The notes under the pieces: model-generated
The model's input: the letters and a program-made list of their open reading frames with translations, nothing else
What the model was told of the DNA's origin: nothing
The model's database searches: none
IMG/VR virus record: IMGVR_UViG_3300035661_000092
Location: 1 to 49,625 of that record
Direction: 5' to 3' (one strand)
DNA length: 49,625 nucleotides
Origin: a virus
Translations under genes and position numbers: made by a program
In this document: one piece after another, positions 18,880 to 27,514 of the stretch
How the letters are laid out: each line of letters opens with the position of its first letter
How positions within the stretch are numbered: position 1 is the first letter of the stretch

Positions 18880-20326
18880 GCCGCAGGTTATTAGTTTTAG
18901 TTTTGATGATGCTCCAACTCTAAAAGCATTCATGTTAGATAAGCATCGTATTAAAGCTGTTATGGGGCCTGTGGGCTCGGGTAAGAGCTCGGCGTGTGTA
19001 ATGCATTTATTACGAACTGCACAGCAGCAGGCTGTCATCCCTGGGACTAATGTTAGGCGCACGAGGTATGTTATTGTGCGTAATACAGTGAAGGAGTTGA
19101 AGGATACTACAAAGAAGACTATTGATGAGTGGATTACACCTCTTAAGCCTATATGGCGTGAGAATGAGCAGAGGTATATGTTGAAATTTGGTTTAGAGGA
19201 TGGGACAATAGTTGATACGGAGTGGTTATTACGTGCTTTGGATAGGCCAGAGCAGTTGAAAGACCTTTTGTCATTGGAAGTTAGTGGCGCTTGGTTGAAT
19301 GAAGGTCGTGAGATACCGAAAGAGGTATTTGTATTATTAGATTCTCGTATCAATAGGTATCCTCGTAAATTGAAAGAGTATAACTTTGAATGTAGTTACC
19401 CATATATTATAATTGATACTAACCCTCCTGATGTTGATGGTTGGTTTTATAAGTATTTTGAGGAGCTTATCAACACCACACCTGAATTACAGAATAAATC
19501 TATTATTTTTAAGCAGCCATCTGGTTTAAGTCCTGAAGCGGAGAATATATCAAATTTACCCACAGGGTATTACCAGAATTTGGTATTAGGTAATGACCCC
19601 GACTGGGTGAAGATTTATGTGCATGGTGAGTATGGTTACACACGGGATGGTAAGCCAGTATTTAGTTTATTTACACCATCTATACATATATCAAAAGAGC
19701 CTCTTATTCCAATTCGTGGCATACCATTAACTATTGGAATGGATTTTGGGTTATATGTTGCTGCTGTTATTACACAGGTGTTGCCTAATGGAACATTTAG
19801 GGTATATGATGAGCTTGTTTCAGAGGATGCAACGGATGTTGATACGTTTGTTGTTGAGCGGTTATTGCCATTATTACAAACGAAGTATATGAATTGGCCT
19901 TATACAGTTATTGGTGACCCTGCTGGTAATGCAAGGTCACAGTTAAATGTTACCAGAACATGTTTTACTACACTGCGTTCAAGAGGTATTAAGGCATTTG
20001 CCGCTTATACCAATGCCATTGGTGCAAGATTGCAGGCTGTTAATAATTATTTGACCAGGTTTATTAAAGGTGAGCCTGCATTTTTAATTGATAATGAGTG
20101 TAAATACTTAATTCGTGGCTTGACAAGTAAGTATTGTTTTCGTAGATTACGTTTAGTAGGCGACCGTTATTCAGATGTTCCTGATAAGAATATGTATAGC
20201 CATATAGCTGATGCATTGACATATGCGTGTTTAGGCTATACAGCAAGGCAAATTAACAATGAAGATAATACCTTTACCCATACAGGTATTAACCAGTATG
20301 GCTTAAGAGCACAGGGGTGGTTTTAA
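18872..20326 (+). CDS. terL: terminase large subunit (TerL)
   Basis: 484 aa. ATPase and nuclease of the DNA packaging motor. Walker A GPVGSGKS (32-39), an adenine/coupling region A-L-D-R-P-E-Q-L-K-D-L (122-132), acidic Walker B-like segment V-S-G-A-W-L-N-E (137-144). The nuclease domain has I-G-M-D-F-G (about 284), V-I-G-D-P-A-G-N-A (about 350) and H-I-A-D-A-L-T-Y-A near the C-terminus, the three acidic clusters of RNase H-like terminase nucleases. Length is normal for podovirus/P22-like TerL. Its stop overlaps the portal start (TAATG). Confidence 0.9.
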   Translation: MSKPQVISFSFDDAPTLKAFMLDKHRIKAVMGPVGSGKSSACVMHLLRTAQQQAVIPGTNVRRTRYVIVRNTVKELKDTTKKTIDEWITPLKPIWRENEQRYMLKFGLEDGTIVDTEWLLRALDRPEQLKDLLSLEVSGAWLNEGREIPKEVFVLLDSRINRYPRKLKEYNFECSYPYIIIDTNPPDVDGWFYKYFEELINTTPELQNKSIIFKQPSGLSPEAENISNLPTGYYQNLVLGNDPDWVKIYVHGEYGYTRDGKPVFSLFTPSIHISKEPLIPIRGIPLTIGMDFGLYVAAVITQVLPNGTFRVYDELVSEDATDVDTFVVERLLPLLQTKYMNWPYTVIGDPAGNARSQLNVTRTCFTTLRSRGIKAFAAYTNAIGARLQAVNNYLTRFIKGEPAFLIDNECKYLIRGLTSKYCFRRLRLVGDRYSDVPDKNMYSHIADALTYACLGYTARQINNEDNTFTHTGINQYGLRAQGWF

Positions 20327-22383
20327 TGGATGATTTTAATTCAGTTTTAAATAATTATGAATCACTAAATAACAATAATCCTGATGATGCAGCATTAAAA
20401 AATAATGAATTAAATAATTTAACACCATTAGTTGAGAAAGTTATGTCTGATTTGAATCGGGCAGTGACTGCGAAATACCCGATTATGAATAGGATTATTG
20501 CTGCGTTATATTCAATGCAGAATGAATATACACCTGAAAAATTAAGAGAGATTAGAACTGATGCTGGTGGTTCAGAGTTATTTATTCCGTTGATTAACAT
20601 GAAGGTTCGTGCAGGTAAGGCGTGGTTATCAGACATATATGCTGATGAGGATACGTTATTTGAATTAAAACCAACTCCGATACCTGATGTGCCTGACCAA
20701 ATTGAGCAGCAGTTACAGCAACAGTTGATGCAAACTTTGCAGCCATTACTTCAGAGTGGTGCTACAATAGACCCACAAACACAGCAAGTTATTCAAGAAC
20801 AAACCAAAGATGATTTAATGAATATGGTAAAAGACCGAGCTGATAAATTAGCACAAAAAATGCAGCAGCAAATTTATGACCAGTTTATACAGGGTGGGTT
20901 TTACAAAGCGTTTTCATCTGTGTTATATGATTTAGTATTATTTCCTGCTGGTATTTTGAAAGGGCCTGTGTTACGCCGTGAGCAGGTCTTTATGAAAAAT
21001 TCCAAGGAACCTACCTCCACGATTATACCTACATACAATCGAGTTAATCCTATTGACCTTTACCCATCACCAACATCCACTGATATTGATAGTGATTATA
21101 TTGTTGAGATTTTACATTTAGCACCTGCTGATTTATACAATTTAATTGGTGTTGAGGGATTCAATGAAGATGCTATTAGGAGTGTTTTATCTCGTTATAC
21201 AGGTGGGTATTTAGCAGTAACAGTTGGTGGGGTGGATAGTGCTGTTCAAGAATTGCGACAGCAATTTGAAGGTAAAAATTATTTCCAAGGTGATGTTATT
21301 GATGTTATTGAGTATTGGGGCACAATAAGAGGTTCAGTTTTACAAGAAGAAGGTATTGCCGATACATTAGGTGTGCCTATTGATGATGTTGGTTATTATA
21401 ATATGTGTATTTGGGTAGCTGATAGCACCGTCATTAAAGCGATGTTAAATCCTGACCCTCTGGGACATAAACCATATACTAAAACATCATTTGTTGAAAT
21501 ACCAGATAGTTTTTGGGGGTTATCAATAGCTGATATTCTAAAACCACTACAAGAGGCGTTAAACGCCCTTGCTCGTAGTGCTATTAACAATTCGATTATA
21601 TCATCAGGGCCTATTATTGAACGGAATGTTGACCGTATCAATGTATCAGAACAGAAACAAGTTTTTCCATTTATGATGATAGACGCACATGAGTCAGCTA
21701 TGAATAGTGCTCCTGCTGTGCGTATGTATAATGTTCCACCTACCGTGCAACAGTTAATAGAAATGATGCAAACGATTTATAAGTTTGCAGAAGATTTATC
21801 AGGTATTCCATCTTATGAGTCTGGAACTTTAACACAGGCTTCATTAGGTAGAACAGCATCTGGATTATCAATGTTACATACTAATGCATCACGTGGTATT
21901 AAAGATGTGGTGAATAATATTGATACAAATTTAATTGAACCAATAGTAAAGAAACAATATTACTTTAATTTACAATATTTAACTGATATAGCTGATGTGC
22001 CTGATTACGAGATTAATGCTCAAGGCGTATCTATTTTGGATGAGAAGGCCTCGCAAGTACAGCGTGCATTGGAATTCTTACAGATTACATCTAATCCTAT
22101 GGATACACAATTACTTGGTGTTGAGGGCAGACGTTACTTATTGGAGCAGATTTCAGATAATTTAGGTTTAGATACTGATAAGATATTTGCATCAAGCCCA
22201 GAACTACAGCAATTCTTACAGCAATTACAACAGCAGCAAGGTCAAGCGCCAGTTCCAAACCAAGGTCAGCAACCGCAAGGACAAGTTCCATTTACAAATC
22301 AAGGCAATGGTAATCCAGTTATTGACAAAGCGCAGGATTTAGGGCAGAATGTTAATCAATTTAGTTCCGAAAATGGGAGATAA
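20326..22383 (+). CDS. portal protein
   Basis: 685 aa from ATG 20326 after AGGGGTGG; an upstream start lies inside terL. Dodecameric ring at the capsid vertex through which DNA is pumped. Size and position after TerL fit large podovirus (P22-like) portals. Visible features: W-L-S-D-I-Y near 100, a Gln-rich helical insert (about 125-190), D-L-Y-P-S-P-T near 245 as in many portals, S-G-I-P-S-Y-E-S-G-T near 500, and a long Gln/Pro-rich C-terminal tail that could form the barrel or a disordered end. Confidence 0.85.
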   Translation: MDDFNSVLNNYESLNNNNPDDAALKNNELNNLTPLVEKVMSDLNRAVTAKYPIMNRIIAALYSMQNEYTPEKLREIRTDAGGSELFIPLINMKVRAGKAWLSDIYADEDTLFELKPTPIPDVPDQIEQQLQQQLMQTLQPLLQSGATIDPQTQQVIQEQTKDDLMNMVKDRADKLAQKMQQQIYDQFIQGGFYKAFSSVLYDLVLFPAGILKGPVLRREQVFMKNSKEPTSTIIPTYNRVNPIDLYPSPTSTDIDSDYIVEILHLAPADLYNLIGVEGFNEDAIRSVLSRYTGGYLAVTVGGVDSAVQELRQQFEGKNYFQGDVIDVIEYWGTIRGSVLQEEGIADTLGVPIDDVGYYNMCIWVADSTVIKAMLNPDPLGHKPYTKTSFVEIPDSFWGLSIADILKPLQEALNALARSAINNSIISSGPIIERNVDRINVSEQKQVFPFMMIDAHESAMNSAPAVRMYNVPPTVQQLIEMMQTIYKFAEDLSGIPSYESGTLTQASLGRTASGLSMLHTNASRGIKDVVNNIDTNLIEPIVKKQYYFNLQYLTDIADVPDYEINAQGVSILDEKASQVQRALEFLQITSNPMDTQLLGVEGRRYLLEQISDNLGLDTDKIFASSPELQQFLQQLQQQQGQAPVPNQGQQPQGQVPFTNQGNGNPVIDKAQDLGQNVNQFSSENGR

Positions 22384-22385
22384 CG

Positions 22386-22613
22386 ATGTCATCAAAGATA
22401 ACAACTAATGAAGATTTACAAAGGGTGCTACATAGTTTGCCAATTGAGCATAAAGAAAGGTTAGTTAATACATTACAAGAGTTAATATCATCACAAGTTA
22501 ACTTATTATTAGGTGCCTCTGAAATAGGCACTGTAAGGTTTTTACAGGGCTATACAGCGGCAATCGTTGAAATCGTTGGTATTTTGCGTAATAAACTTAC
22601 TTTTGGAGGGTAA
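22386..22613 (+). CDS. small helical protein after the portal
   Basis: 75 aa, two to three amphipathic helices (L-Q-R-V-L-H-S-L-P-I-E-H-K-E-R-L-V-N-T-L). It starts 3 nt after the portal stop, with GGGAGATAACG as ribosome site. Probably a small virion or assembly factor; no family recognised. Confidence 0.6.
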   Translation: MSSKITTNEDLQRVLHSLPIEHKERLVNTLQELISSQVNLLLGASEIGTVRFLQGYTAAIVEIVGILRNKLTFGG

Positions 22614-22618
22614 TAACC

Positions 22619-22804
22619 ATGGCTAAAGATAAAAAATGGCTTTCAAAGTTGGCACCTACATTGAAAAAAGGAGCTTTTACACAGCAGTGTGGTGGTAAAG
22701 TTACTGATGAATGTATTCAGCAAGGGTTAAATAGTCCTAATCCTACTACCAAAAAGAGAGCTGCATTAGCTAAAACGTTTAGAAAAATGGCTAAAAAGAA
22801 ATAG
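22619..22804 (+). CDS. small basic phage protein
   Basis: 61 aa, strongly Lys-rich, with K-K-G-A-F-T-Q-Q-C and T-K-K-R-A-A-L-A-K-T-F-R-K-M. The pattern 'K-G-A ... T-K-K-R-A-x-L-A-K-T' is common in small proteins encoded near portals in many phages, and they are usually left unnamed. A DNA- or capsid-associated role is plausible from charge. Ribosome site TGGAGGGT. Confidence 0.6.
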   Translation: MAKDKKWLSKLAPTLKKGAFTQQCGGKVTDECIQQGLNSPNPTTKKRAALAKTFRKMAKKK

Positions 22805-22815
22805 GAGGTGGGTAA

Positions 22816-23049
22816 ATGGCGGCACCTCCATGTTTAGATGAGTCAGAAGTTAGGAATTTAATTAATGAAATATTATCCCAAAATGCTGTTTTTAAGCAAT
22901 ATTGTGATGAACGACATAAAGAAGTTGCTAAACTTTCTCAACTTCTTGAAAAATTAGAAAGTAAAATTAACCAGTTTTATACTATTTTAATTATGACATT
23001 AACATCAGTAGTTATAAATTTAGCACTGCTAATATTTCAGAAGGTGTAA
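22816..23049 (+). CDS. XhlA-like coiled-coil membrane protein
   Basis: 77 aa; ribosome site TAGGAGGTG. Residues ~25-55 form a coiled coil (K-E-V-A-K-L-S-Q-L-L-E-K-L-E-S-K-I) and residues ~58-75 a transmembrane helix ending in F-Q-K-V. This is the arrangement of haemolysin XhlA-type proteins that assist holin-mediated lysis. It is not next to the endolysin (26760), so it may instead be a membrane-associated virion factor. Confidence 0.5.
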   Translation: MAAPPCLDESEVRNLINEILSQNAVFKQYCDERHKEVAKLSQLLEKLESKINQFYTILIMTLTSVVINLALLIFQKV

Positions 23050-23051
23050 CT

Positions 23052-23255
23052 ATGCAGATTGAATTTTCTATTTGTCATAATGAAGGTTGTGAATTAAAAC
23101 AGCGTTGTATTAGGAATATATCACATCATCTTGAGCATAAAGATAATGTTATTTCTAATTTTATGGCGAGTCCTCAGCAAGGGTTTTGTTATTATTTTTT
23201 ACCATTAGAGGCTTTTGCTATGCAGAAAGAAATTGACCCAACGTTTAAGGGTTAG
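23052..23255 (+). CDS. small cysteine-rich protein, possible zinc finger
   Basis: 67 aa with C-H-N-E-G-C-E-L-K-Q-R-C-I-R near the start and F-C-Y-Y-F near residue 48. The C-x4-C-x5-C plus a later Cys is a pattern seen in small phage proteins (C-x-C-x-x-R-N). Zinc binding is likely but unproven. It sits between the portal block and the appendage genes. Confidence 0.55.
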   Translation: MQIEFSICHNEGCELKQRCIRNISHHLEHKDNVISNFMASPQQGFCYYFLPLEAFAMQKEIDPTFKG

Positions 23256-23264
23256 GTGAATGAT

Positions 23265-23594
23265 ATGGATGTTAAATTATTTCGTGGTGATACCTGGTTG
23301 CGCACATGGGTCTTGAAAGATGCAACCGAAGCACCAATAAATTTAACAGGGGCGTCAGCTCGGTTGTATTTACGAGATAGTCAACAAACACTTGTGTTAC
23401 AGGCAACGAGTGCAAATAATTTATTGACTATAACACCACTTGAAGGTCGTATTGATTTACAGGTGCCTTATAGTCAGATGAATTTACCTGTTGGAAAATA
23501 TAAATATGATTTAGAAGTTACTCATGCTAATGGTGTGCGTAAAACATATGAGCAAAATATGCTACAAATTCTTGAAGATGTAACACATGATTAA
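23265..23594 (+). CDS. appendage/fibre-associated beta-sandwich protein
   Basis: 109 aa from ATG 23265 (AGGTGA lies 7 nt upstream); a GTG at 23256 overlaps the ribosome site. Pattern: F-R-G-D-T-W, P-I-N-L-T-G-A-S-A-R-L-Y-L-R, G-K-Y-K-Y-D-L-E-V-T and G-V-R-K-T-Y, typical of small beta-sandwich phage proteins related to BppU-type N-terminal domains. Probably a structural adaptor for the fibres encoded next. Confidence 0.6.
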   Translation: MDVKLFRGDTWLRTWVLKDATEAPINLTGASARLYLRDSQQTLVLQATSANNLLTITPLEGRIDLQVPYSQMNLPVGKYKYDLEVTHANGVRKTYEQNMLQILEDVTHD

Positions 23595-23596
23595 CT

Positions 23597-23815
23597 ATGA
23601 GTGATGAAATAATTATTTATACAAGTGATAACACAAATGTTTGTATCGTAGAGCAACCTGTTGTTCTATCCGATAATGTATTACCAGGTCCTCCAGGACC
23701 TTCGGGACCTCCTGGTATTGGTAGTATAAGTAAAGATACTGATAATACAATTACACTAGGTTCTGATAATGGTATTTATTGTTCAGCCGTGTTAAATGGC
23801 ACAATTCATTGGTAG
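23597..23815 (+). CDS. short collagen-like protein
   Basis: 72 aa with four Gly-X-Y triplets, G-P-P-G-P-S-G-P-P-G-I-G, in the middle. Such short collagen-like segments trimerise phage fibre components. The rest is beta-like. It is encoded between the beta-sandwich protein and the fibre genes. Ribosome site is weak; translation may be coupled to the preceding gene, 2 nt away. Confidence 0.65.
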   Translation: MSDEIIIYTSDNTNVCIVEQPVVLSDNVLPGPPGPSGPPGIGSISKDTDNTITLGSDNGIYCSAVLNGTIHW

Positions 23816-23824
23816 GAGATTATT

Positions 23825-24391
23825 ATGGCAGTTATTAAAATTCACAAAGTTACAGCGTTACCAGCCACATTAGACGGTCATGCAGTTTATTTAGTAGCGC
23901 CTGCGGCCAAGCCCAATTATGTTGAGATGTATGTTACGAATGCTGATGCAACAGTTACCAAACGTGTTATTACCAGTGATGACGTTCAGGCAATGATTGA
24001 TGCTTCTATATCTGCGGCTGGGGGTGGTGTTATAATTGTTAACACTATTTCCGATAGAGATGCCTTGACGAAGCATAATGGGATGTATGTTCTTGTGCTT
24101 GATGCCACAGGAGATAATACTGTTTCATCTGGTTCAGCTTCTTATGTATGGCGTGATGCTAATTCGAGCTGGATTAAACTGACTGAATATGAGTCATTAG
24201 ACTTACAGTTAACATGGGACAAGATAACTGGTAAGCCATCGTCAACCCCTGCCCAGCTTGATACTGCGGTTACTAATAGTCATACTCACAGTAATATGAC
24301 ACAATTGAGTAAGATTGATGAGGACGCAAATGGGAATTTAATTTATGGTGGTAATCCACCCAGGGCAAGACTGGAGACAGCGGGGTGGTAA
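23825..24391 (+). CDS. fibre/appendage protein
   Basis: 188 aa; ribosome site TAGGAG. The N-terminal segment I-K-I-H-K-V-T-A-L-P-A-T-L-D-G-H-A-V-Y-L-V is shared with the next gene (F-A-K-V-V-S-N-L-P ... T-V-Y-L-V), suggesting a common attachment domain. The C-terminal part contains S-H-T-H-S-N-M, D-A-N-G-N-L-I-Y-G-G, a pattern of phage tail-fibre ends (H-x-H metal-binding motifs occur in trimeric fibres). Likely virion surface protein. Confidence 0.65.
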   Translation: MAVIKIHKVTALPATLDGHAVYLVAPAAKPNYVEMYVTNADATVTKRVITSDDVQAMIDASISAAGGGVIIVNTISDRDALTKHNGMYVLVLDATGDNTVSSGSASYVWRDANSSWIKLTEYESLDLQLTWDKITGKPSSTPAQLDTAVTNSHTHSNMTQLSKIDEDANGNLIYGGNPPRARLETAGW

Positions 24392-24961
24392 ATGGGAGTT
24401 ATTAGCTTTGCAAAGGTAGTATCAAATCTTCCAAATCCTATAGTGGCTGATACCGTTTATTTGGTGCGGAATGGGTCTGGGTTTGATTTATATGTTACAG
24501 ATACTACGGGTTCCATTGCTTACACCACTAATACTGTATCGAAAGCTGGTGATACCATGACAGGCCCGCTGGTGCTTTCAGATAACGCAACAACAGCATT
24601 GCAAGCGGTGCCAAAACAACAGCTTGATGCAGCGATAGCAGGTGTTAATATCTTTTCGATAAATGCCCAGACAGGAACTACCTATACCCTGGCGCTTACA
24701 GATACCTCGAAGCTGATAACTCTTAACAATGCTTCCGCCATTACGGTTACAGTGCCAGCAAATTCCTCCGTTGCATTTTCTATCGGGACACAAATCAACT
24801 GTATCCAAACAGGCGCTGGGAAGGTTACATTTAGCCCAGCATCAGGTGTAACTATCAACTCCAAAGCAGGGAATAAGAGCATCTCGGCACAATGGGTTGG
24901 GGTTTCACTTATCAAAACTGATACTGATGTGTGGGTATTATTAGGAGACTTGACGAGTTAG
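24392..24961 (+). CDS. fibre/appendage protein with beta-rich tip
   Basis: 189 aa. N-terminal ~35 residues resemble the previous protein. It then has the phage fibre repeat G-D-T-M-T-G-P-L-V-L (about 53-62) and K-Q-Q-L-D-A-A-I, followed by a Thr/Ser/Asn-rich beta domain (T-V-P-A-N-S-S-V-A-F-S-I-G-T; G-V-T-I-N-S) as in the distal domains of many tail fibres. The start ATG directly follows the previous stop. Confidence 0.7.
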   Translation: MGVISFAKVVSNLPNPIVADTVYLVRNGSGFDLYVTDTTGSIAYTTNTVSKAGDTMTGPLVLSDNATTALQAVPKQQLDAAIAGVNIFSINAQTGTTYTLALTDTSKLITLNNASAITVTVPANSSVAFSIGTQINCIQTGAGKVTFSPASGVTINSKAGNKSISAQWVGVSLIKTDTDVWVLLGDLTS

Positions 24962-25998
24962 TGTTTACACCAGGTATTATACAATATAGTATTTCAGTAA
25001 GTGCACATTACCAAATTGCCATTGTGCATGCTACGAGCCCTTATATTTCGGCATACTCTTGGTCTTCGGCTGGATTTGGCACTAAGTTTGCCAATCCTGC
25101 TAAATTACCACCTAATACTGGCCGTGGTGTAGTATTCTCACCTAATGGTAATGCTGTCGCTCTTGCACATTCTACCAGCCCTTATATTTCAGCATATCCG
25201 TGGTCATCATCTGGATTTGGTACTAAGTTTACAAGTCCTGCTACCTTACCTGCTGGTACTGGATATGGAGTAGCATTCTCCCATGATGGAACTGTGGTTG
25301 CCGTTGCACATGCTAATAGCCCTTATGTTTCGGCATATCCGTGGTCTGCATCATCTGGATTTGGTACTAAGTTTACCAATCCTTCCACAGTACCTGCTGG
25401 TACTGGAGATGGTGTAGCATTTTCTCCTGATGGCACTACTATTGCTGTTGCACATGCTACTACGCCTTTTGTTTCGGCATACTCTTGGTCATCGTCTGGA
25501 TTTGGTACCAAGTTTGCAAATCCTTCCACAGTACCTACAAGTACTGGCAATGGTATAGTGTTTTCGCCTGATGGTACTGCGGTTGTTGTTGCGCATTCTG
25601 GAAGTCCTTATGTTGCAGCATATTCTTGGTCGTCATCTGGTTTCGGTACCAAGTTTTCCAATCCTAACACATTACCTTCTGGTACTGGTGATGGTGTAGC
25701 ATTTTTCCCTGATGGTACTGCTATTTCCATTGCGCATGTTAACAGCCCTTATGTTTCAGTATATCATTGGTCATCGTCTGGTTTCGGCACCCTATTTAAC
25801 GACCCTACCACATTACCTGCTGGGGATGGATATGGAGTAGCATTTTCGCCTGCTGGTACGGAGATTGCCATTGCACATACTAATAGCCCTTATGTTTCGG
25901 CATATCAATGGTCATCGTCTGGATTTGGTACCAAGTTTGCCGACCCTGCTACATTACCTGCTGGTAATGGCAATGGTGTAGCATTTACTTCAAATTAA
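24961..25998 (+). CDS. seven-bladed beta-propeller virion protein
   Basis: 345 aa read from GTG 24961, which overlaps the previous TAG (TAGTG) and has AGGAGA upstream; a GTG at 24931 has no site. The protein is seven tandem repeats of about 47 residues with consensus A-H-x-x-S-P-Y-V-S-A-Y-x-W-S-S-S-G-F, G-T-K-F-x-x-P, L-P-A-G-T-G, G-V-A-F-S-P-D-G-T. The WD40-like repeat number fits one closed propeller. Similar repeats occur in phage appendage proteins and host-surface binders. Repeats are 70-80% alike by eye, so recent expansion or gene conversion is likely. Confidence 0.75.
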   Translation: MFTPGIIQYSISVSAHYQIAIVHATSPYISAYSWSSAGFGTKFANPAKLPPNTGRGVVFSPNGNAVALAHSTSPYISAYPWSSSGFGTKFTSPATLPAGTGYGVAFSHDGTVVAVAHANSPYVSAYPWSASSGFGTKFTNPSTVPAGTGDGVAFSPDGTTIAVAHATTPFVSAYSWSSSGFGTKFANPSTVPTSTGNGIVFSPDGTAVVVAHSGSPYVAAYSWSSSGFGTKFSNPNTLPSGTGDGVAFFPDGTAISIAHVNSPYVSVYHWSSSGFGTLFNDPTTLPAGDGYGVAFSPAGTEIAIAHTNSPYVSAYQWSSSGFGTKFADPATLPAGNGNGVAFTSN

Positions 25999-26013
25999 AA
26001 GGAGATATAAATT

Positions 26014-26319
26014 ATGCTTTACACACAATTACCCGCTAATTACAAGTATGATGTTATCGCAGATGCTATTTATGCCCGTGAGATTGAATACTTCCACTAT
26101 GATTTTGACCGTATTAACTTTGAGAATATGCTTGAAAGTTTACCAGATGGGTCAGATAAAGATGATATAAAGTCACGACTATCTATTACTATTGAACAGA
26201 TGCAGAAGGTTGAGTTAATAATAAAGGCCTTGAAGGCACAAATAGATGATACCGAAGCATACAATGCAGCTGTTGAACGCATGACTGCGAAACGACTTGC
26301 TGCAAGTAATACCGAATAG
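26014..26319 (+). CDS. small protein after the propeller, possible chaperone
   Basis: 101 aa; ribosome site AGGAGAT. N-terminus L-Y-T-Q-L-P-A-N-Y-K, acidic middle, then a ~40-residue amphipathic helix (I-E-Q-M-Q-K-V-E-L-I-I-K-A-L-K-A-Q-I). Small helical proteins encoded after fibre genes often act as assembly chaperones; this fits but is inferred from position. Confidence 0.6.
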   Translation: MLYTQLPANYKYDVIADAIYAREIEYFHYDFDRINFENMLESLPDGSDKDDIKSRLSITIEQMQKVELIIKALKAQIDDTEAYNAAVERMTAKRLAASNTE

Positions 26320-26354
26320 GTGGTGAAATTAAAATAACTAAAAACGGAGGTATT

Positions 26355-26759
26355 ATGATGAAAAAATTTTGTGTATTTTTGCTATTATTAGGATTGTTGA
26401 TTTACCAGAAGGCTGATGCATTTCTTATTGGCTCGTGCCCTGTTGATGGTAAGACATTAACTGGGTCATTTAATGGTATGACTTATCAGACATCATCTAT
26501 TGATTGTGATGATTATGGTGTATGTAAGACAATGTTGATGTGGACTACTGATAATTTATCTTACCAGATTTCTAACTTGACTTTTAATTGTTCTGGTTCA
26601 TCTTTTCTTATTGATACTGTTAGGTGTTTTTTTAATGCTAATACTTATAATTTAACTTGTGTTTTGGCTAATGATAATGATATGATGAATTTTACAGCAA
26701 ATGGTCAGACCTATTCATATCCAAAAACTACTCCTATGGTGTTATTTATGGTGCGTTGA
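26355..26759 (+). CDS. secreted disulfide-rich protein
   Basis: 134 aa; ribosome site CGGAGG, with two adjacent ATG codons (26355, 26358). A classical signal peptide (M-M-K-K then F-L-L-L-L-G-L-L-I-Y) ends in A-D-A, a signal peptidase I site. The mature part has six Cys, suggesting three disulfides, and is Ser/Thr/Asn-rich. It is encoded just before the endolysin and holin. It could act in superinfection exclusion, lysis regulation or envelope interaction. No family recognised. Disulfides suggest an oxidising compartment. Confidence 0.65.
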   Translation: MMKKFCVFLLLLGLLIYQKADAFLIGSCPVDGKTLTGSFNGMTYQTSSIDCDDYGVCKTMLMWTTDNLSYQISNLTFNCSGSSFLIDTVRCFFNANTYNLTCVLANDNDMMNFTANGQTYSYPKTTPMVLFMVR

Positions 26760-27245
26760 ATGCAAAACAAAGACTATTTACTTAAAATTGTTGATGAAAT
26801 AGCGGCTAAATACAATTTAGATTCAGCATTAGTTAAAGCTATAATAGAAGTTGAAAGTGGTTGGGATGAAACATCCTTTCGCTTTGAAAAGAGTCTATAT
26901 GACAAATACATACAGAAATCTGACTCATTCAAAGTTGTTCCACCCGAAACTATTGATACTACTTTAGTTTTATTATCATCATCGATGGGATTGATGCAAA
27001 TGTTAGGGTCAACTGCAAGGAGTATAGGTTTTAACCAACGGCTTTCAGCTTTATTTAATCCTGAAGTTAATATTGATGTTGGATGTAGATATTTAGCAAT
27101 GTTGTGGAAGAATTATTCTAATAAGTATGGCGTTAAAGGTGTAATTTCAGCTTATAATGCTGGTAAGCCATTACTAAACAATGATGGTACTTTTGTTAAT
27201 GCTGATTATGTAAATAAAGTTAGTGCAATTATGCCTTGGTATTAA
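26760..27245 (+). CDS. endolysin, lytic transglycosylase (SLT/goose-lysozyme type)
   Basis: 161 aa starting right after the previous stop. Cleaves the peptidoglycan glycan chain at the end of infection. SLT motifs are complete: catalytic Glu32 in A-I-I-E-V-E-S-G-W, S-M-G-L-M-Q-M near 76-82, N-I-D-V-G-C-R-Y-L-A near 104, and A-Y-N-A-G near 142. No signal peptide, so export needs the holin encoded at 27263. Alternatively it could be carried in the virion, but its place in a lysis cassette favours endolysin. Confidence 0.85.
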   Translation: MQNKDYLLKIVDEIAAKYNLDSALVKAIIEVESGWDETSFRFEKSLYDKYIQKSDSFKVVPPETIDTTLVLLSSSMGLMQMLGSTARSIGFNQRLSALFNPEVNIDVGCRYLAMLWKNYSNKYGVKGVISAYNAGKPLLNNDGTFVNADYVNKVSAIMPWY

Positions 27246-27262
27246 TGGTTGGAGGTAATTTT

Positions 27263-27514
27263 ATGAATTTTTTAGATTGGTGGCAAGTTATTTATAAAGG
27301 TTATGAATTATCTAATGCCACTGCTTGGAAACATATTCAGAATGCTATTAACGTTGTGGCAGGGATTTTGTTTTTTGTTGTTCAGAATTACCAATTACCT
27401 ATTGATAAGGATATGGTTAATTTATTAGCTGGTGGAATTGTGGCTGTTGTTAACATTATTTTAACGATTGCCACAAGTAAAAGAATTGGATTACCAACAG
27501 GAGGTGATACATGA
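27263..27514 (+). CDS. holin
   Basis: 83 aa from ATG 27263 after TGGAGG; a longer frame overlaps the endolysin. Two predicted transmembrane helices: about 28-43 (V-V-A-G-I-L-F-F-V-V) and 53-72 (L-L-A-G-G-I-V-A-V-V-N-I-I-L-T-I), with a short charged C-terminus. This is a class II-like holin arrangement next to the endolysin. Its stop overlaps the next start (ATGA). Confidence 0.75.
   Translation: MNFLDWWQVIYKGYELSNATAWKHIQNAINVVAGILFFVVQNYQLPIDKDMVNLLAGGIVAVVNIILTIATSKRIGLPTGGDT

Noticed and set aside
22816-23049. Calling this XhlA-like protein the main holin
   Set aside because: It is 4 kb from the endolysin, and a two-helix holin lies directly beside the endolysin at 27263.
24931-24960. 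Earlier GTG start for the propeller protein
   Set aside because: No ribosome site and a 31-nt overlap with the fibre gene; the GTG at 24961 has AGGAGA and a TAGTG junction.
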